From Desulfobacteraceae bacterium (GTDB taxonomy: Bacteria > Desulfobacterota > Desulfobacteria > Desulfobacterales > JAABPS01): DNA of 10,708 bases. Below, piece after piece: positions 1 to 6,736 of this stretch; position 1 is the stretch's first letter; each line of letters starts with the position of its first letter. A program made the translations under genes and the position numbers. The stretch lies in the NCBI GenBank assembly GCA_011391835.1, contig JAABPS010000067.1, positions 1 to 10,708 on the forward strand, read 5' to 3'. Under the pieces are notes generated by a model, which saw nothing but the letters and a program-made list of their open reading frames with translations, searched no databases and was not told where the DNA came from.

Positions 1-60
1 ATTGATGTTTCAAAAGTATAAGGTCACGCTTAACAATTTCAACGGAAGATAAAGAATTTT

Positions 61-810
61 CTATAATCTATTGATCATGGCCGCAATATAACCAGCGCCA
101 AAACCATTATCGATATTTACCACTGCAATATTTGAGCTACAGCTGTTCAGCATGGCAAAAAGAGCAGTTAAGCCGCCCAAGCTTACACCATACCCGATAC
201 TCGTGGGGACTGCAATAACAGGCCGGCTGACCATACCTGCAACGACACTTGGAAGAGCGCCTTCCATTCCAGCAACGACGATTAAAACAGATGCCTGATC
301 GATCAGCTCCTTGTGGTTAAACAGCCTATGGATTCCAGCAACACCCACATCAAAAACAGATTCAACCTCATTGCCCATGGCATCTGCGGTCAGAAGCGCT
401 TCCTGGGCGACAGGAATATCCGATGTGCCGGCAGATAGGACAAGTATTTTTCCTTTTCCCTGCTTTTGAAGGGGTTTGTTTGTCAAAATAATCATTTTTG
501 CCGCAGGATGAAACACGGCATTTGGAAAACGAGAAATCACATGGTTGGACTTTTCTTCATCGATCCGGGTGACCATGATAATGTCTTCATGAGGCGCCAT
601 TGTTTCCATAATACCGATAATCTGTTCAGCCGTTTTTCCCTGTCCATAAATGACTTCCGGAAATCCCTTTCGCAACGAACGATGGTGGTCAACGTGAGCG
701 TACTGTATATCTTCAAATGATAAATGGGAAAGAGTGTGCGAGGCGTCTTCTACAGATAGTTTTCCTGATGCGACCAGCTGTAATAAATCTTTTAACCTGT
801 CTTTGTCCAC
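61..810 (-). CDS. larB: LarB, nickel-pincer cofactor biosynthesis carboxylase/hydrolase
   Basis: This 249-residue protein matches LarB, the cytosolic enzyme that carboxylates and hydrolyses nicotinic acid adenine dinucleotide to the biscarboxylated pyridinium mononucleotide, the first step in making the nickel-pincer cofactor of lactate racemase-type enzymes. The second half (about 120-249) is the AIR-carboxylase (PurE)-like domain, with the family signatures GTSDIPVAQEA, DVGVAGIHRL, VVAGMEGALPSVVAGMV, VPTSIGYG and VNIDNGFGAG. The cysteine in LNSCSSN (C224) fits the catalytic cysteine described for Lactobacillus LarB. The start is GTG at 808-810: an in-frame TGA lies seven codons upstream, so no longer start is possible, and the ribosome site is weak (GGGT). 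It is last in a probable guaA, coiled-coil protein, larB run, 66 bases after its neighbour. The partner genes larC and larE are not in the window. Length is normal for the family. Confidence 0.93.
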   Translation of the reverse strand: MDKDRLKDLLQLVASGKLSVEDASHTLSHLSFEDIQYAHVDHHRSLRKGFPEVIYGQGKTAEQIIGIMETMAPHEDIIMVTRIDEEKSNHVISRFPNAVFHPAAKMIILTNKPLQKQGKGKILVLSAGTSDIPVAQEALLTADAMGNEVESVFDVGVAGIHRLFNHKELIDQASVLIVVAGMEGALPSVVAGMVSRPVIAVPTSIGYGVSLGGLTALFAMLNSCSSNIAVVNIDNGFGAGYIAAMINRL

Positions 811-840
811 AGTTACCCAATGAGATCAGAGAGTGTGTTT

Positions 841-868
841 ATTGTATAAAAGATGCAATGATTATGAA
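841..868 (-). promoter_or_regulatory. possible promoter for larB
   Basis: Read on the minus strand, TTCATA (863-868) is followed after 16 bases by TACAAT (841-846), a reasonable sigma-70-like pair that would start a transcript about 25 bases before the larB GTG. The -35 part matches only four of six consensus bases and the region is AT-rich, so chance is a real alternative; larB may simply be read through from guaA. Confidence 0.28.
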
Positions 869-876
869 CTGTTGTA

Positions 877-1671
877 TTAATTTTCTTCATCAATGGTATT
901 TTCACTGATGCCTTTAGGTGCGGGCGTATTTTTATCTGATTTAGGGCTGGAAACATTTTCCAAAGAATTTATTTTGGTTTGCAGGGAAGTAATCTTGCTT
1001 TCTAAATCCTTTTGTATTTGATTGAGCTGCTGCTGATAGTATTTTTTTTCCGTCAAGAGCTTAATATCCAGCGAGTCCTTGTCCATTTTGCTGGCAGACA
1101 AGCCGGAAATATCAGTCGTAGATTTATCCACAGATTTGGAAAGGACGTCAATTTTTGTATTGAGTGTTTCTTCCAGTGTTTCTAATTTTGTTGAATTGTC
1201 ACTAACACCTTTTTGGATTGGAACAATTTTTTTATCGAGTTGAGTAATGAGCGCTTCCTGTTCTTTTTTATCCACCTTTGAGGATTTCAGCGTATTTAAG
1301 GTTTTATCTGATTTGGCCAGCTCTTCTTTAATCAGGTAGGTATTTTTATCCAGATAGGAAATTTTTTTATCAAGGGACGCTTCAAGTTCTGCATATTCTT
1401 TTTTAATGGTTTCAAGCCTCTTTTCAAGATCCTCGGTAAGGACTTGAACGTCGTCCTGCTTTGAATGTTTAATATCCAGCACTCTGCTTCGAAGGTCCAG
1501 ATAGGCAATCAAGATGATCGCCCCGACAATGCAGGGGATCAGGATGGCCATCAGAGCGACTTTCTGATTGACTTTTTCGATGCGAAGGGCAAGGACTTCT
1601 TCGCCATAAAGTGAATCAGGGGATCTTTCTTCTTTGCTCATTTTAAACGTAACGGTTTTAGTATCTGTCAT
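877..1671 (-). CDS. uncharacterised membrane-anchored coiled-coil protein with ~62-residue repeats
   Basis: I do not recognise a family. From the chosen start the protein has 264 residues: a short charged N-terminal segment, one hydrophobic helix at about 38-58 (VALMAILIPCIVGAIILIAYL), then a long Lys/Glu/Leu-rich stretch that reads as coiled coil, and a polar Ser/Pro/Asn tail. The likely topology is N-terminus inside with the coiled coil in the periplasm, which is inference from the single hydrophobic segment. Three modules beginning SK-x-D (SKQDD, SKVDK, SKMDK) recur about every 62 residues, so the rod seems built by duplication. Two ATGs are possible. The one at 1684-1686 overlaps the guaA stop and has no ribosome site; the one at 1669-1671 has GGGA nine bases upstream and starts five bases after the guaA TAA, so I prefer it (the longer form would be 269 residues). 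Tight spacing implies co-translation with guaA. A structural, scaffolding or envelope role is possible but unproven. Confidence 0.8.
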   Translation of the reverse strand: MTDTKTVTFKMSKEERSPDSLYGEEVLALRIEKVNQKVALMAILIPCIVGAIILIAYLDLRSRVLDIKHSKQDDVQVLTEDLEKRLETIKKEYAELEASLDKKISYLDKNTYLIKEELAKSDKTLNTLKSSKVDKKEQEALITQLDKKIVPIQKGVSDNSTKLETLEETLNTKIDVLSKSVDKSTTDISGLSASKMDKDSLDIKLLTEKKYYQQQLNQIQKDLESKITSLQTKINSLENVSSPKSDKNTPAPKGISENTIDEEN

Positions 1672-1676
1672 AGTGT

Positions 1677-3206
1677 TTATTCCCATTCGATGGTGCTTGG
1701 CGGTTTTGAACTGATATCGTATACAACTCTGTTCACTCCATTGACCTCATTGATGATACGGTTTGAAATTTTACCCAGAAATTGATGAGGCAGTTTGGCC
1801 CAGTCTGCGGTCATGGCATCTTTACTTGTTACTGCTCGAATAGCGATAATATGTTCATAGGTTCGCATGTCCCCCATGACGCCAACACTTTTCAGGGGAA
1901 GCAAAACCGCAAAGGACTGCCAGAGTTTTTTATAATACCCATGATTTTTGATTTCTGCAAGCAAAAGATCGTCAACGTCGCGAAGTATGGCAAGGCGTTT
2001 GCGCGTGACCTCGCCAAGAATCCGTATGGCAAGACCCGGTCCTGGAAAGGGCTGCCGCCATATCAGTTCCTCATCCATACCCAACGTTTTGCCCAGCGCC
2101 CTGACTTCATCTTTGAAAAGATATTTCAATGGCTCCACGAGTTTCAAGCGCATTTTTTTTGGAAGGCCGCCAACATTGTGATGTGATTTGATGACCGATG
2201 TGGGGCCGCCGAATGCAGAGATCGATTCAATAATATCCGGATACAATGTCCCTTGCGCTAAAAAATCAACATGCTTTATCTTATGGGCCTCTGCTTCAAA
2301 AATATCAATAAAAACACGGCCGATGATCTTGCGCTTTTCTTCCGGATATGTAACGCCTGAAAGTGCTTTTAAAAAGATACTTCCGGCAGTTACAAAGCGG
2401 ATGTTCAAGTTGAAGTGTTTTTGAAATGTCTTTTTCAGTTTATCAGCTTCATTTAGCCGAAGCAGCCCATTGTCGATGAATATGCAGGTAAGATTTTTAC
2501 CAACTGCTTTATTGATGAGTACTGCTGTCACTGAAGAATCCACACCGCCGCTGAGGCCCAAAATAATTTTATGGGACCCAACTACATTTTTAATTTTGGA
2601 AATTGATTCATCCGCAAAGGACTTCATGGTCCAGGATCGTTTGCACCTGCATATATGAAAAAGAAAATTTTGAATCATTTTTGTGCCGTGAGGAGTATGT
2701 TCAACTTCCGGGTGGAATTGAAGCCCAAAGAATAGGTTAGTCGTATTTGCACATGCGGCAATGGGTGTATTTTCTGTGGAAGCAATTGGTTTAAAACCCT
2801 TCGGGAGTTTTAAAATTGAGTCTCCATGACTCATCCAGCAGGTGGTGCGCAGAGGAATTCCCTTGAAAAGATTCTGATGCTCGGAAACAGTTAATTGAGC
2901 AAATCCATATTCCCGTTTCCTTGCTCTTTTTACACTTCCGCCCAACGCATCTGCCATAAAGTGCATGCCATAGCAGATTCCCAGGATCGGCACTCCAAGC
3001 TGAAAAATCCCTGTGTCAACTTTGGGGCTGTTTTTTTCATAAATACTGGATGGCCCGCCGGACAGAATTATTCCCTCTGGGTTGAGATCTTTGATATGAT
3101 CTATGCTTACCGTTGGTGGCTCAATCTGGCAATATACATGGGATTCTCTTACACGGCGGGCAATGAGCTGATTATATTGGGCGCCGAAATCAATAATAAC
3201 GATCAT
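1677..3206 (-). CDS. guaA: GMP synthase (glutamine-hydrolysing)
   Basis: GuaA converts XMP to GMP in the cytosol using ATP and glutamine-derived ammonia, the last step of de novo guanine nucleotide synthesis. The 509 residues contain both expected parts. The N-terminal class I glutaminase (about 1-190) has the nucleophile loop GICYGMH with C78, and H165 and E167 in FHPEVEH. The ATP-pyrophosphatase domain has the P-loop LGLSGGVDSS (216-225). The C-terminal dimerisation domain (about 390-509) includes RQPFPGPGLAIRILGE and the classic end YDISSKPPSTIEWE. Length is close to the usual 510-525. One oddity: the glutaminase loop normally reads GICYGMQ, and the codon here is CAC, giving His82 instead of Gln. 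The ATG has a modest ribosome site (TAGGT) and a good promoter about 50 bases upstream. guaB, often the neighbour, is not visible. The gene leads the minus-strand cluster and diverges from efp. Confidence 0.97.
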   Translation of the reverse strand: MIVIIDFGAQYNQLIARRVRESHVYCQIEPPTVSIDHIKDLNPEGIILSGGPSSIYEKNSPKVDTGIFQLGVPILGICYGMHFMADALGGSVKRARKREYGFAQLTVSEHQNLFKGIPLRTTCWMSHGDSILKLPKGFKPIASTENTPIAACANTTNLFFGLQFHPEVEHTPHGTKMIQNFLFHICRCKRSWTMKSFADESISKIKNVVGSHKIILGLSGGVDSSVTAVLINKAVGKNLTCIFIDNGLLRLNEADKLKKTFQKHFNLNIRFVTAGSIFLKALSGVTYPEEKRKIIGRVFIDIFEAEAHKIKHVDFLAQGTLYPDIIESISAFGGPTSVIKSHHNVGGLPKKMRLKLVEPLKYLFKDEVRALGKTLGMDEELIWRQPFPGPGLAIRILGEVTRKRLAILRDVDDLLLAEIKNHGYYKKLWQSFAVLLPLKSVGVMGDMRTYEHIIAIRAVTSKDAMTADWAKLPHQFLGKISNRIINEVNGVNRVVYDISSKPPSTIEWE

Positions 3207-3256
3207 ATAACCTATTTACCTGTAGAAGAGACTAAAGAATTTGCGAAAACAGGCTG

Positions 3257-3285
3257 AATATGTTAGACAGCGCACAAAAAGTCAA
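3257..3285 (-). promoter_or_regulatory. probable sigma-70-type promoter for guaA
   Basis: On the minus strand TTGACT (3280-3285) is separated by exactly 17 bases from CATATT (3257-3262). The -35 matches five of six consensus bases and the -10 four of six. Transcription would begin near 3250 and give a leader of about 45 bases before the guaA ATG. Its position in the 172-base divergent gap supports the call; no attenuator or riboswitch structure is evident in the short leader. Confidence 0.6.
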
Positions 3286-3291
3286 ATACAT

Positions 3292-3320
3292 TTTATATGA
3301 CGCAGAAAAGTATATATGAT
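3292..3320 (+). promoter_or_regulatory. possible promoter for efp and the plus-strand genes
   Basis: TTTATA (3292-3297) is followed after 17 bases by TATGAT (3315-3320). The -10 matches five of six consensus bases and the -35 four of six. It would start a transcript near 3327, about 50 bases before the efp ATG. It lies just beside, and does not overlap, the divergent guaA promoter, so the two could share a regulator bound between them. AT richness makes the -35 uncertain. Confidence 0.42.
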
Positions 3321-3378
3321 TCACGTGTGTGAGAGATTGTACCAATAGAAATATATAAAAAAATTGGAGAGTTAACGT

Positions 3379-3942
3379 ATGTATTTAAGTGGGGATTTGA
3401 GGAAAGGATTGAAAATCGAAATCGATGGTGATCCTTACGTTATTACGCATTTTGAGTTTGTAAAACCCGGGAAAGGACAAGCCCTTTATAAGTGCAGACT
3501 TAAGAACATGATTACCGGTGCTCAGTTTGACAGAACATTCAGGTCTAATGAAAAATTCAATGAAGCAAATCTTGAAGAAAGGGAAATGGAGTACCTGTAT
3601 GTTGAAGGGAACCGATACTGTTTCATGAATACATCCACCTATGAACAGGATTTTCTTGATGAAGAAAGAATCGCTGAATCAAAATATTTTTTAAAGGAAA
3701 ATATTAAATGTAATGTTCTTTTTTTTGATAACAATCCCATCGGGTTATCGCTTCCGAACTTTATTGATTTAAGAGTGAAGGGAACCGAGCCCTGGGCAAA
3801 GGGAGATACCGCGGCGGGCAGCACCAAACCGGCAACTCTGGAAACCGGTTATGTGCTTCAGGTTCCTCCATTTATTGAAACAGGAGAGCTCATACGAATA
3901 GATACACGAACCGGTGAATATGTCGAGCGTGTGAAAGGGTAG
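3379..3942 (+). CDS. efp: translation elongation factor P
   Basis: EF-P binds ribosomes stalled on polyproline stretches, between the P and E sites, and speeds peptide bond formation. The 187 residues are full length for the family. The N-terminal KOW-like domain opens with DLRKGLKIEIDGDPYVI and carries the loop KPGKGQA, whose tip lysine K32 is the position modified in many bacteria (Lys34 in E. coli). Two OB-fold domains follow, ending in GYVLQVPPFI, GELIRIDTRTGEYVERV. The loop sequence resembles the type beta-lysylated by EpmA, but the modifying enzymes are not in the window, so the actual modification is unknown. A strong ribosome site GGAGAG (3366-3371) sits seven bases before the ATG. 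The gene begins the plus-strand run; ackA follows after 59 bases with no terminator that I can see, so co-transcription is possible. Confidence 0.97.
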   Translation: MYLSGDLRKGLKIEIDGDPYVITHFEFVKPGKGQALYKCRLKNMITGAQFDRTFRSNEKFNEANLEEREMEYLYVEGNRYCFMNTSTYEQDFLDEERIAESKYFLKENIKCNVLFFDNNPIGLSLPNFIDLRVKGTEPWAKGDTAAGSTKPATLETGYVLQVPPFIETGELIRIDTRTGEYVERVKG

Positions 3943-4001
3943 CAAAACATATACACACCTATGGCAAGGGTGATGCGCGTCGAATAAGGACAAGTGCTTT
4001 A

Positions 4002-5225
4002 TTGAAAATACTTGTTATTAACACAGGAAGTTCGTCAATCAAATACAAGCTGTTTGAAATGGATTCTCAGAGGCTTCTGGCATCCGGGATGGCAGAAAGG
4101 ATCGGTGAATCGCAAAGCGTTCTTACCTATAAAGTTATTTCTGAAAAGAACAAAGAACATGTCTCAGAGATAAACGCAACGATCCATGATCATAAACACG
4201 GCCTATTGCGTATTGTTGATTTGCTTGCGGACAAAACCTCAGGCGTGATAGCAGATAAAACAGACATATCTGCCATAGGCCATCGTGTTGTTCACGGCGG
4301 CGAGCAATTCAAACACCCCATACTTATTGATGATACAGTCATTCATGCCATCAGGAATCATATTCCTCTGGCGCCATTGCATAATCCGTCCAATCTGGCT
4401 GGAATTGAAATTGCAAGGAGCATTTTCCCTGATTCAGCGCAAGTTGCCGTATTTGACACAGCATTTCATCAGACAATTCCAACAAAGGCATTTCTTTACG
4501 CAATTCCATATAATCTTTATGAAAATAAGAGCATCCGCAGGTACGGATTTCACGGCACTTCCCACGCGAATGTTGTTGATAAATTCTCAGCCTATGTTGG
4601 GATGCAGTCAAGCGAACTGAATTTAATCACGATCCATCTGGGGAATGGGTCCAGTATGGCGGCTATCAAAAATGGCCAATGCGTGGATACGACCATGGGC
4701 ATGACGCCGCTTGAGGGATTGGTCATGGGTACGAGAAGTGGCGATGTGGATCCGTCTATTCCTTTTTTTCTTTCCAGGCATCTGAAAATGAATTGGAACG
4801 ACGTAGAGACATTGCTCAATAAAGAAAGCGGATTAAAGGGAATCTGCGGGACCAATGATATGCGAGAAATTTTACAGCGACGAGATGCCGGTGATACGCT
4901 GGCAGATATTGCTGTTGAGGTGTATTGTTACCGGGTTAAAAAATATATTGGCGCCTATTATGCTGTTTTGGGAAGGCTTGATGGCATCATTTTTACAGCC
5001 GGTATTGGTGAAAATTCACCCCAAATCCGTGAATTGAGCTGCAGCGGATTAGGTGCCAGTATGGGAATTAGCATTGATTCGAAAAAAAACGAAACACACG
5101 GAAATGACATACGAGAGATTCAATCCGAAACATCTAAAATTAAAATCATGGTGATCCCGACTGATGAAGAACTGGCCATTGCACAGGAAACAAAAAAGAT
5201 TGTTGATGCATTTAAATCCAAATAA
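4002..5225 (+). CDS. ackA: acetate kinase
   Basis: Acetate kinase reversibly transfers phosphate between ATP and acetate; with phosphotransacetylase it makes ATP from acetyl-CoA or activates acetate. The 407-residue protein has the whole ASKHA-fold motif set: NTGSSSIK (N7), GHRVVHGG (R95), FDTAFH (D152), RYGFHGTSH (H184), HLGNGSS, GMTPLEGLVMGTRSGDVDP (R245), FTAGIGENSPQIRE (E337) and IPTDEELAIA (E389). These match the catalytic residues known from Methanosarcina acetate kinase. The start codon is TTG: the protein must begin at KILVINTGSSS to keep the first strand and N7, no nearby ATG serves, and AAGGA (3986-3990) lies 11 bases upstream, a somewhat long spacing. The usual partner pta is not adjacent; a glycerate kinase gene follows after 37 bases. 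Butyrate or propionate kinase is a less likely alternative given the motif set. Confidence 0.95.
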   Translation: MKILVINTGSSSIKYKLFEMDSQRLLASGMAERIGESQSVLTYKVISEKNKEHVSEINATIHDHKHGLLRIVDLLADKTSGVIADKTDISAIGHRVVHGGEQFKHPILIDDTVIHAIRNHIPLAPLHNPSNLAGIEIARSIFPDSAQVAVFDTAFHQTIPTKAFLYAIPYNLYENKSIRRYGFHGTSHANVVDKFSAYVGMQSSELNLITIHLGNGSSMAAIKNGQCVDTTMGMTPLEGLVMGTRSGDVDPSIPFFLSRHLKMNWNDVETLLNKESGLKGICGTNDMREILQRRDAGDTLADIAVEVYCYRVKKYIGAYYAVLGRLDGIIFTAGIGENSPQIRELSCSGLGASMGISIDSKKNETHGNDIREIQSETSKIKIMVIPTDEELAIAQETKKIVDAFKSK

Positions 5226-5262
5226 TCGATGCCATTTTATTTGATATTTATCAGAGAGTTAT

Positions 5263-6618
5263 ATGGTTAATCCTGAAAACAAAAGCATTGATGTTATGCG
5301 ATCAGATGCTATCCATATTTTTCAGGCTGGGGTAAGGGCGGTTGAGCCAGGTGCTGCTGTTAAAAAATATTGCCAGATTAAAAGCAAAACAATTTTCGTT
5401 AATGGGAAACGTTATCCTCTATCGGATTTTGAGAATATATATGTTATTGGTGCTGGAAAGGCTTCAGCTTCTATGGCTGCTGCAATGGAGGAACTGCTGG
5501 GTAAGTATATTACCGATGGCCTTGTGAATGTAAAATATGGTCATGGCGTCAACCTCAATACCATCCGACTGATCGAGGCCGGCCATCCGGTGCCGGATAT
5601 ACACGGCCAGCAGGGGGCGCATGAGATATTGCATCTTGCACGCAACGCAGGAGAAAACGATCTGATAATCTGTCTTATTTCAGGAGGCGGGTCAGCGCTT
5701 CTTCCGTTGCCTGTAGATGCTCTCTCTCTGACAGAGAAACAGGAGACCATCCGAGTGCTGTTATCCTGCGGGGCTTCCATTCATGAAATAAACACCATTC
5801 GAAAACATATATCAAAAATCAAAGGAGGAAAGCTCGCTCAGGAAGCATATCCTGCCACATTGATCACATTCATCCTCTCAGATGTAGTGGGTGATGATAT
5901 GGATGTTATCGCCTCAGGGCCGACGGTTCCAGACAGAAGTACGTTTGATGACTGCATCCGCATTATTCAAAAATATCATATTGAAAAAAAAATTCCGGAA
6001 AAGGTAGTCCATTATATTCAGAAAGGGGCTTCAGGAAAGATAAACGAAACCCATCGTGATAAGGAATGCTTATTTGAGCGAACTCAAAACATCATCATTG
6101 GAAACAATATGGAGGCAATCCTGGGGTCGAAGAAAGAGGCAGAAGCGCTTGGCTACAATACACTTATACTTTCGTCAATGATACAGGGAGAAACACGGCA
6201 TACGGCACTTGTGCATACAGCCATCGCAAAAGAAATTCTCTATACCGGCCATCCAATTAAACCGCCAGCGTGTGTGCTGTCCGGCGGAGAAACAACCGTG
6301 ACAGTCAAGGGAACAGGAAAAGGCGGGCGAAATCAGGAATTTGCGCTTGCATCCGTGATGGACATTTCAAGGAAAAACAATATGGTCGTTCTTTCCTGCG
6401 GAACTGACGGCAGTGATGGATATACCGATGCTGCAGGGGCGGTGGCAGATTCTGATACATTTTCACGCGCACAGGAAATAGGGATGGATCCGGTTCGTTT
6501 TCTTGAGAATAATGATTCCTATCATTTTTTTGAAAAGATGGGGGCCCTCATTAAAATAGGACCGACCCATACCAATGTCATGGATATTCGGGTGATCTTA
6601 GTAGATTTTCATTCTTGA
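5263..6618 (+). CDS. glycerate 2-kinase, MOFRL family
   Basis: This 451-residue protein belongs to the DUF4147/MOFRL glycerate kinase family, cytosolic enzymes that phosphorylate D-glycerate, normally giving 2-phosphoglycerate that enters lower glycolysis. The N-terminal domain (about 10-250) shows the family signatures VIGAGKASASMA (61-72), EAGHPVPD, LISGGGSALLPLP (138-150), INTIRKHISKIKGGKLA and ILSDVVGDDMDVIASGPTVPD. The C-terminal MOFRL domain (about 335-445) has VLSGGETTVTVKG, GGRNQEFALA and LSCGTDGSDGYTDAAGA. The ATG at 5263 is preceded by GAGAG (5254-5258). Older annotation calls relatives hydroxypyruvate reductase (TtuD); the fold is that of the kinase. It lies 37 bases after ackA, so the two kinases are probably co-transcribed. 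The source of glycerate (serine, glyoxylate or sugar-acid breakdown) cannot be told from this window. Confidence 0.92.
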   Translation: MVNPENKSIDVMRSDAIHIFQAGVRAVEPGAAVKKYCQIKSKTIFVNGKRYPLSDFENIYVIGAGKASASMAAAMEELLGKYITDGLVNVKYGHGVNLNTIRLIEAGHPVPDIHGQQGAHEILHLARNAGENDLIICLISGGGSALLPLPVDALSLTEKQETIRVLLSCGASIHEINTIRKHISKIKGGKLAQEAYPATLITFILSDVVGDDMDVIASGPTVPDRSTFDDCIRIIQKYHIEKKIPEKVVHYIQKGASGKINETHRDKECLFERTQNIIIGNNMEAILGSKKEAEALGYNTLILSSMIQGETRHTALVHTAIAKEILYTGHPIKPPACVLSGGETTVTVKGTGKGGRNQEFALASVMDISRKNNMVVLSCGTDGSDGYTDAAGAVADSDTFSRAQEIGMDPVRFLENNDSYHFFEKMGALIKIGPTHTNVMDIRVILVDFHS

Positions 6619-6736
6619 ATGGCCTTTCTCGGCAATAAACGTTCCCGCATTCCACATTTTTTGTGTAGCGTACCGTTGGACATATTCCATTCAATCTATT
6701 GATTTTATTGATCTTGTAAATAAAGTTTATTTCCAA
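6619..6736 (+). promoter_or_regulatory. 118-base leader of the helicase gene with repeated ATTGA motifs and a palindrome
   Basis: Three ATTGA elements sit close together. TCAAT (6691-6695, inverted) and ATTGA (6698-6702) form a 5+2+5 palindrome, and a second direct copy lies at 6707-6711 within a repeated TATTGAT (6697-6703 and 6706-6712). Next comes a perfect AT-rich palindrome, AAATAAA-G-TTTATTT (6718-6732), ending four bases before the ATG where a ribosome site would normally be. No convincing -35/-10 pair and no terminator for the upstream kinase gene is visible. The arrangement could be an operator or a translational control element; AT-rich chance is the alternative. Confidence 0.35.

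Noticed and set aside
5..52. Tiny 15-codon frame at the window start
   Set aside because: Too short, without a ribosome site or known family; the 60 bases after larB show nothing else I can support.
466..908. Plus-strand open frames opposite larB and at its 5' end
   Set aside because: They lie antisense to a clearly conserved larB, have no ribosome sites and give cysteine/histidine-rich, non-family translations typical of shadow frames.
1782..3257. Several plus-strand open frames opposite guaA
   Set aside because: The guaA frame carries complete catalytic motifs over this span; the antisense translations show no domain or start signal.
4285..5037. Open frames in other frames within ackA
   Set aside because: They overlap the fully conserved acetate kinase and have no recognisable protein features.
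5254..5261. GAGAGTTA shared by the efp (3367-3374) and glycerate kinase leaders
   Set aside because: Explained by both containing a Shine-Dalgarno-like GAGAG; the spacing to each ATG differs, so a common regulatory element is not supported.
5263..6618. Hydroxypyruvate reductase (TtuD) as the function of this gene
   Set aside because: That is an old family label; the DUF4147 plus MOFRL architecture and motifs are those of glycerate 2-kinases, with no Rossmann dinucleotide site typical of a reductase.
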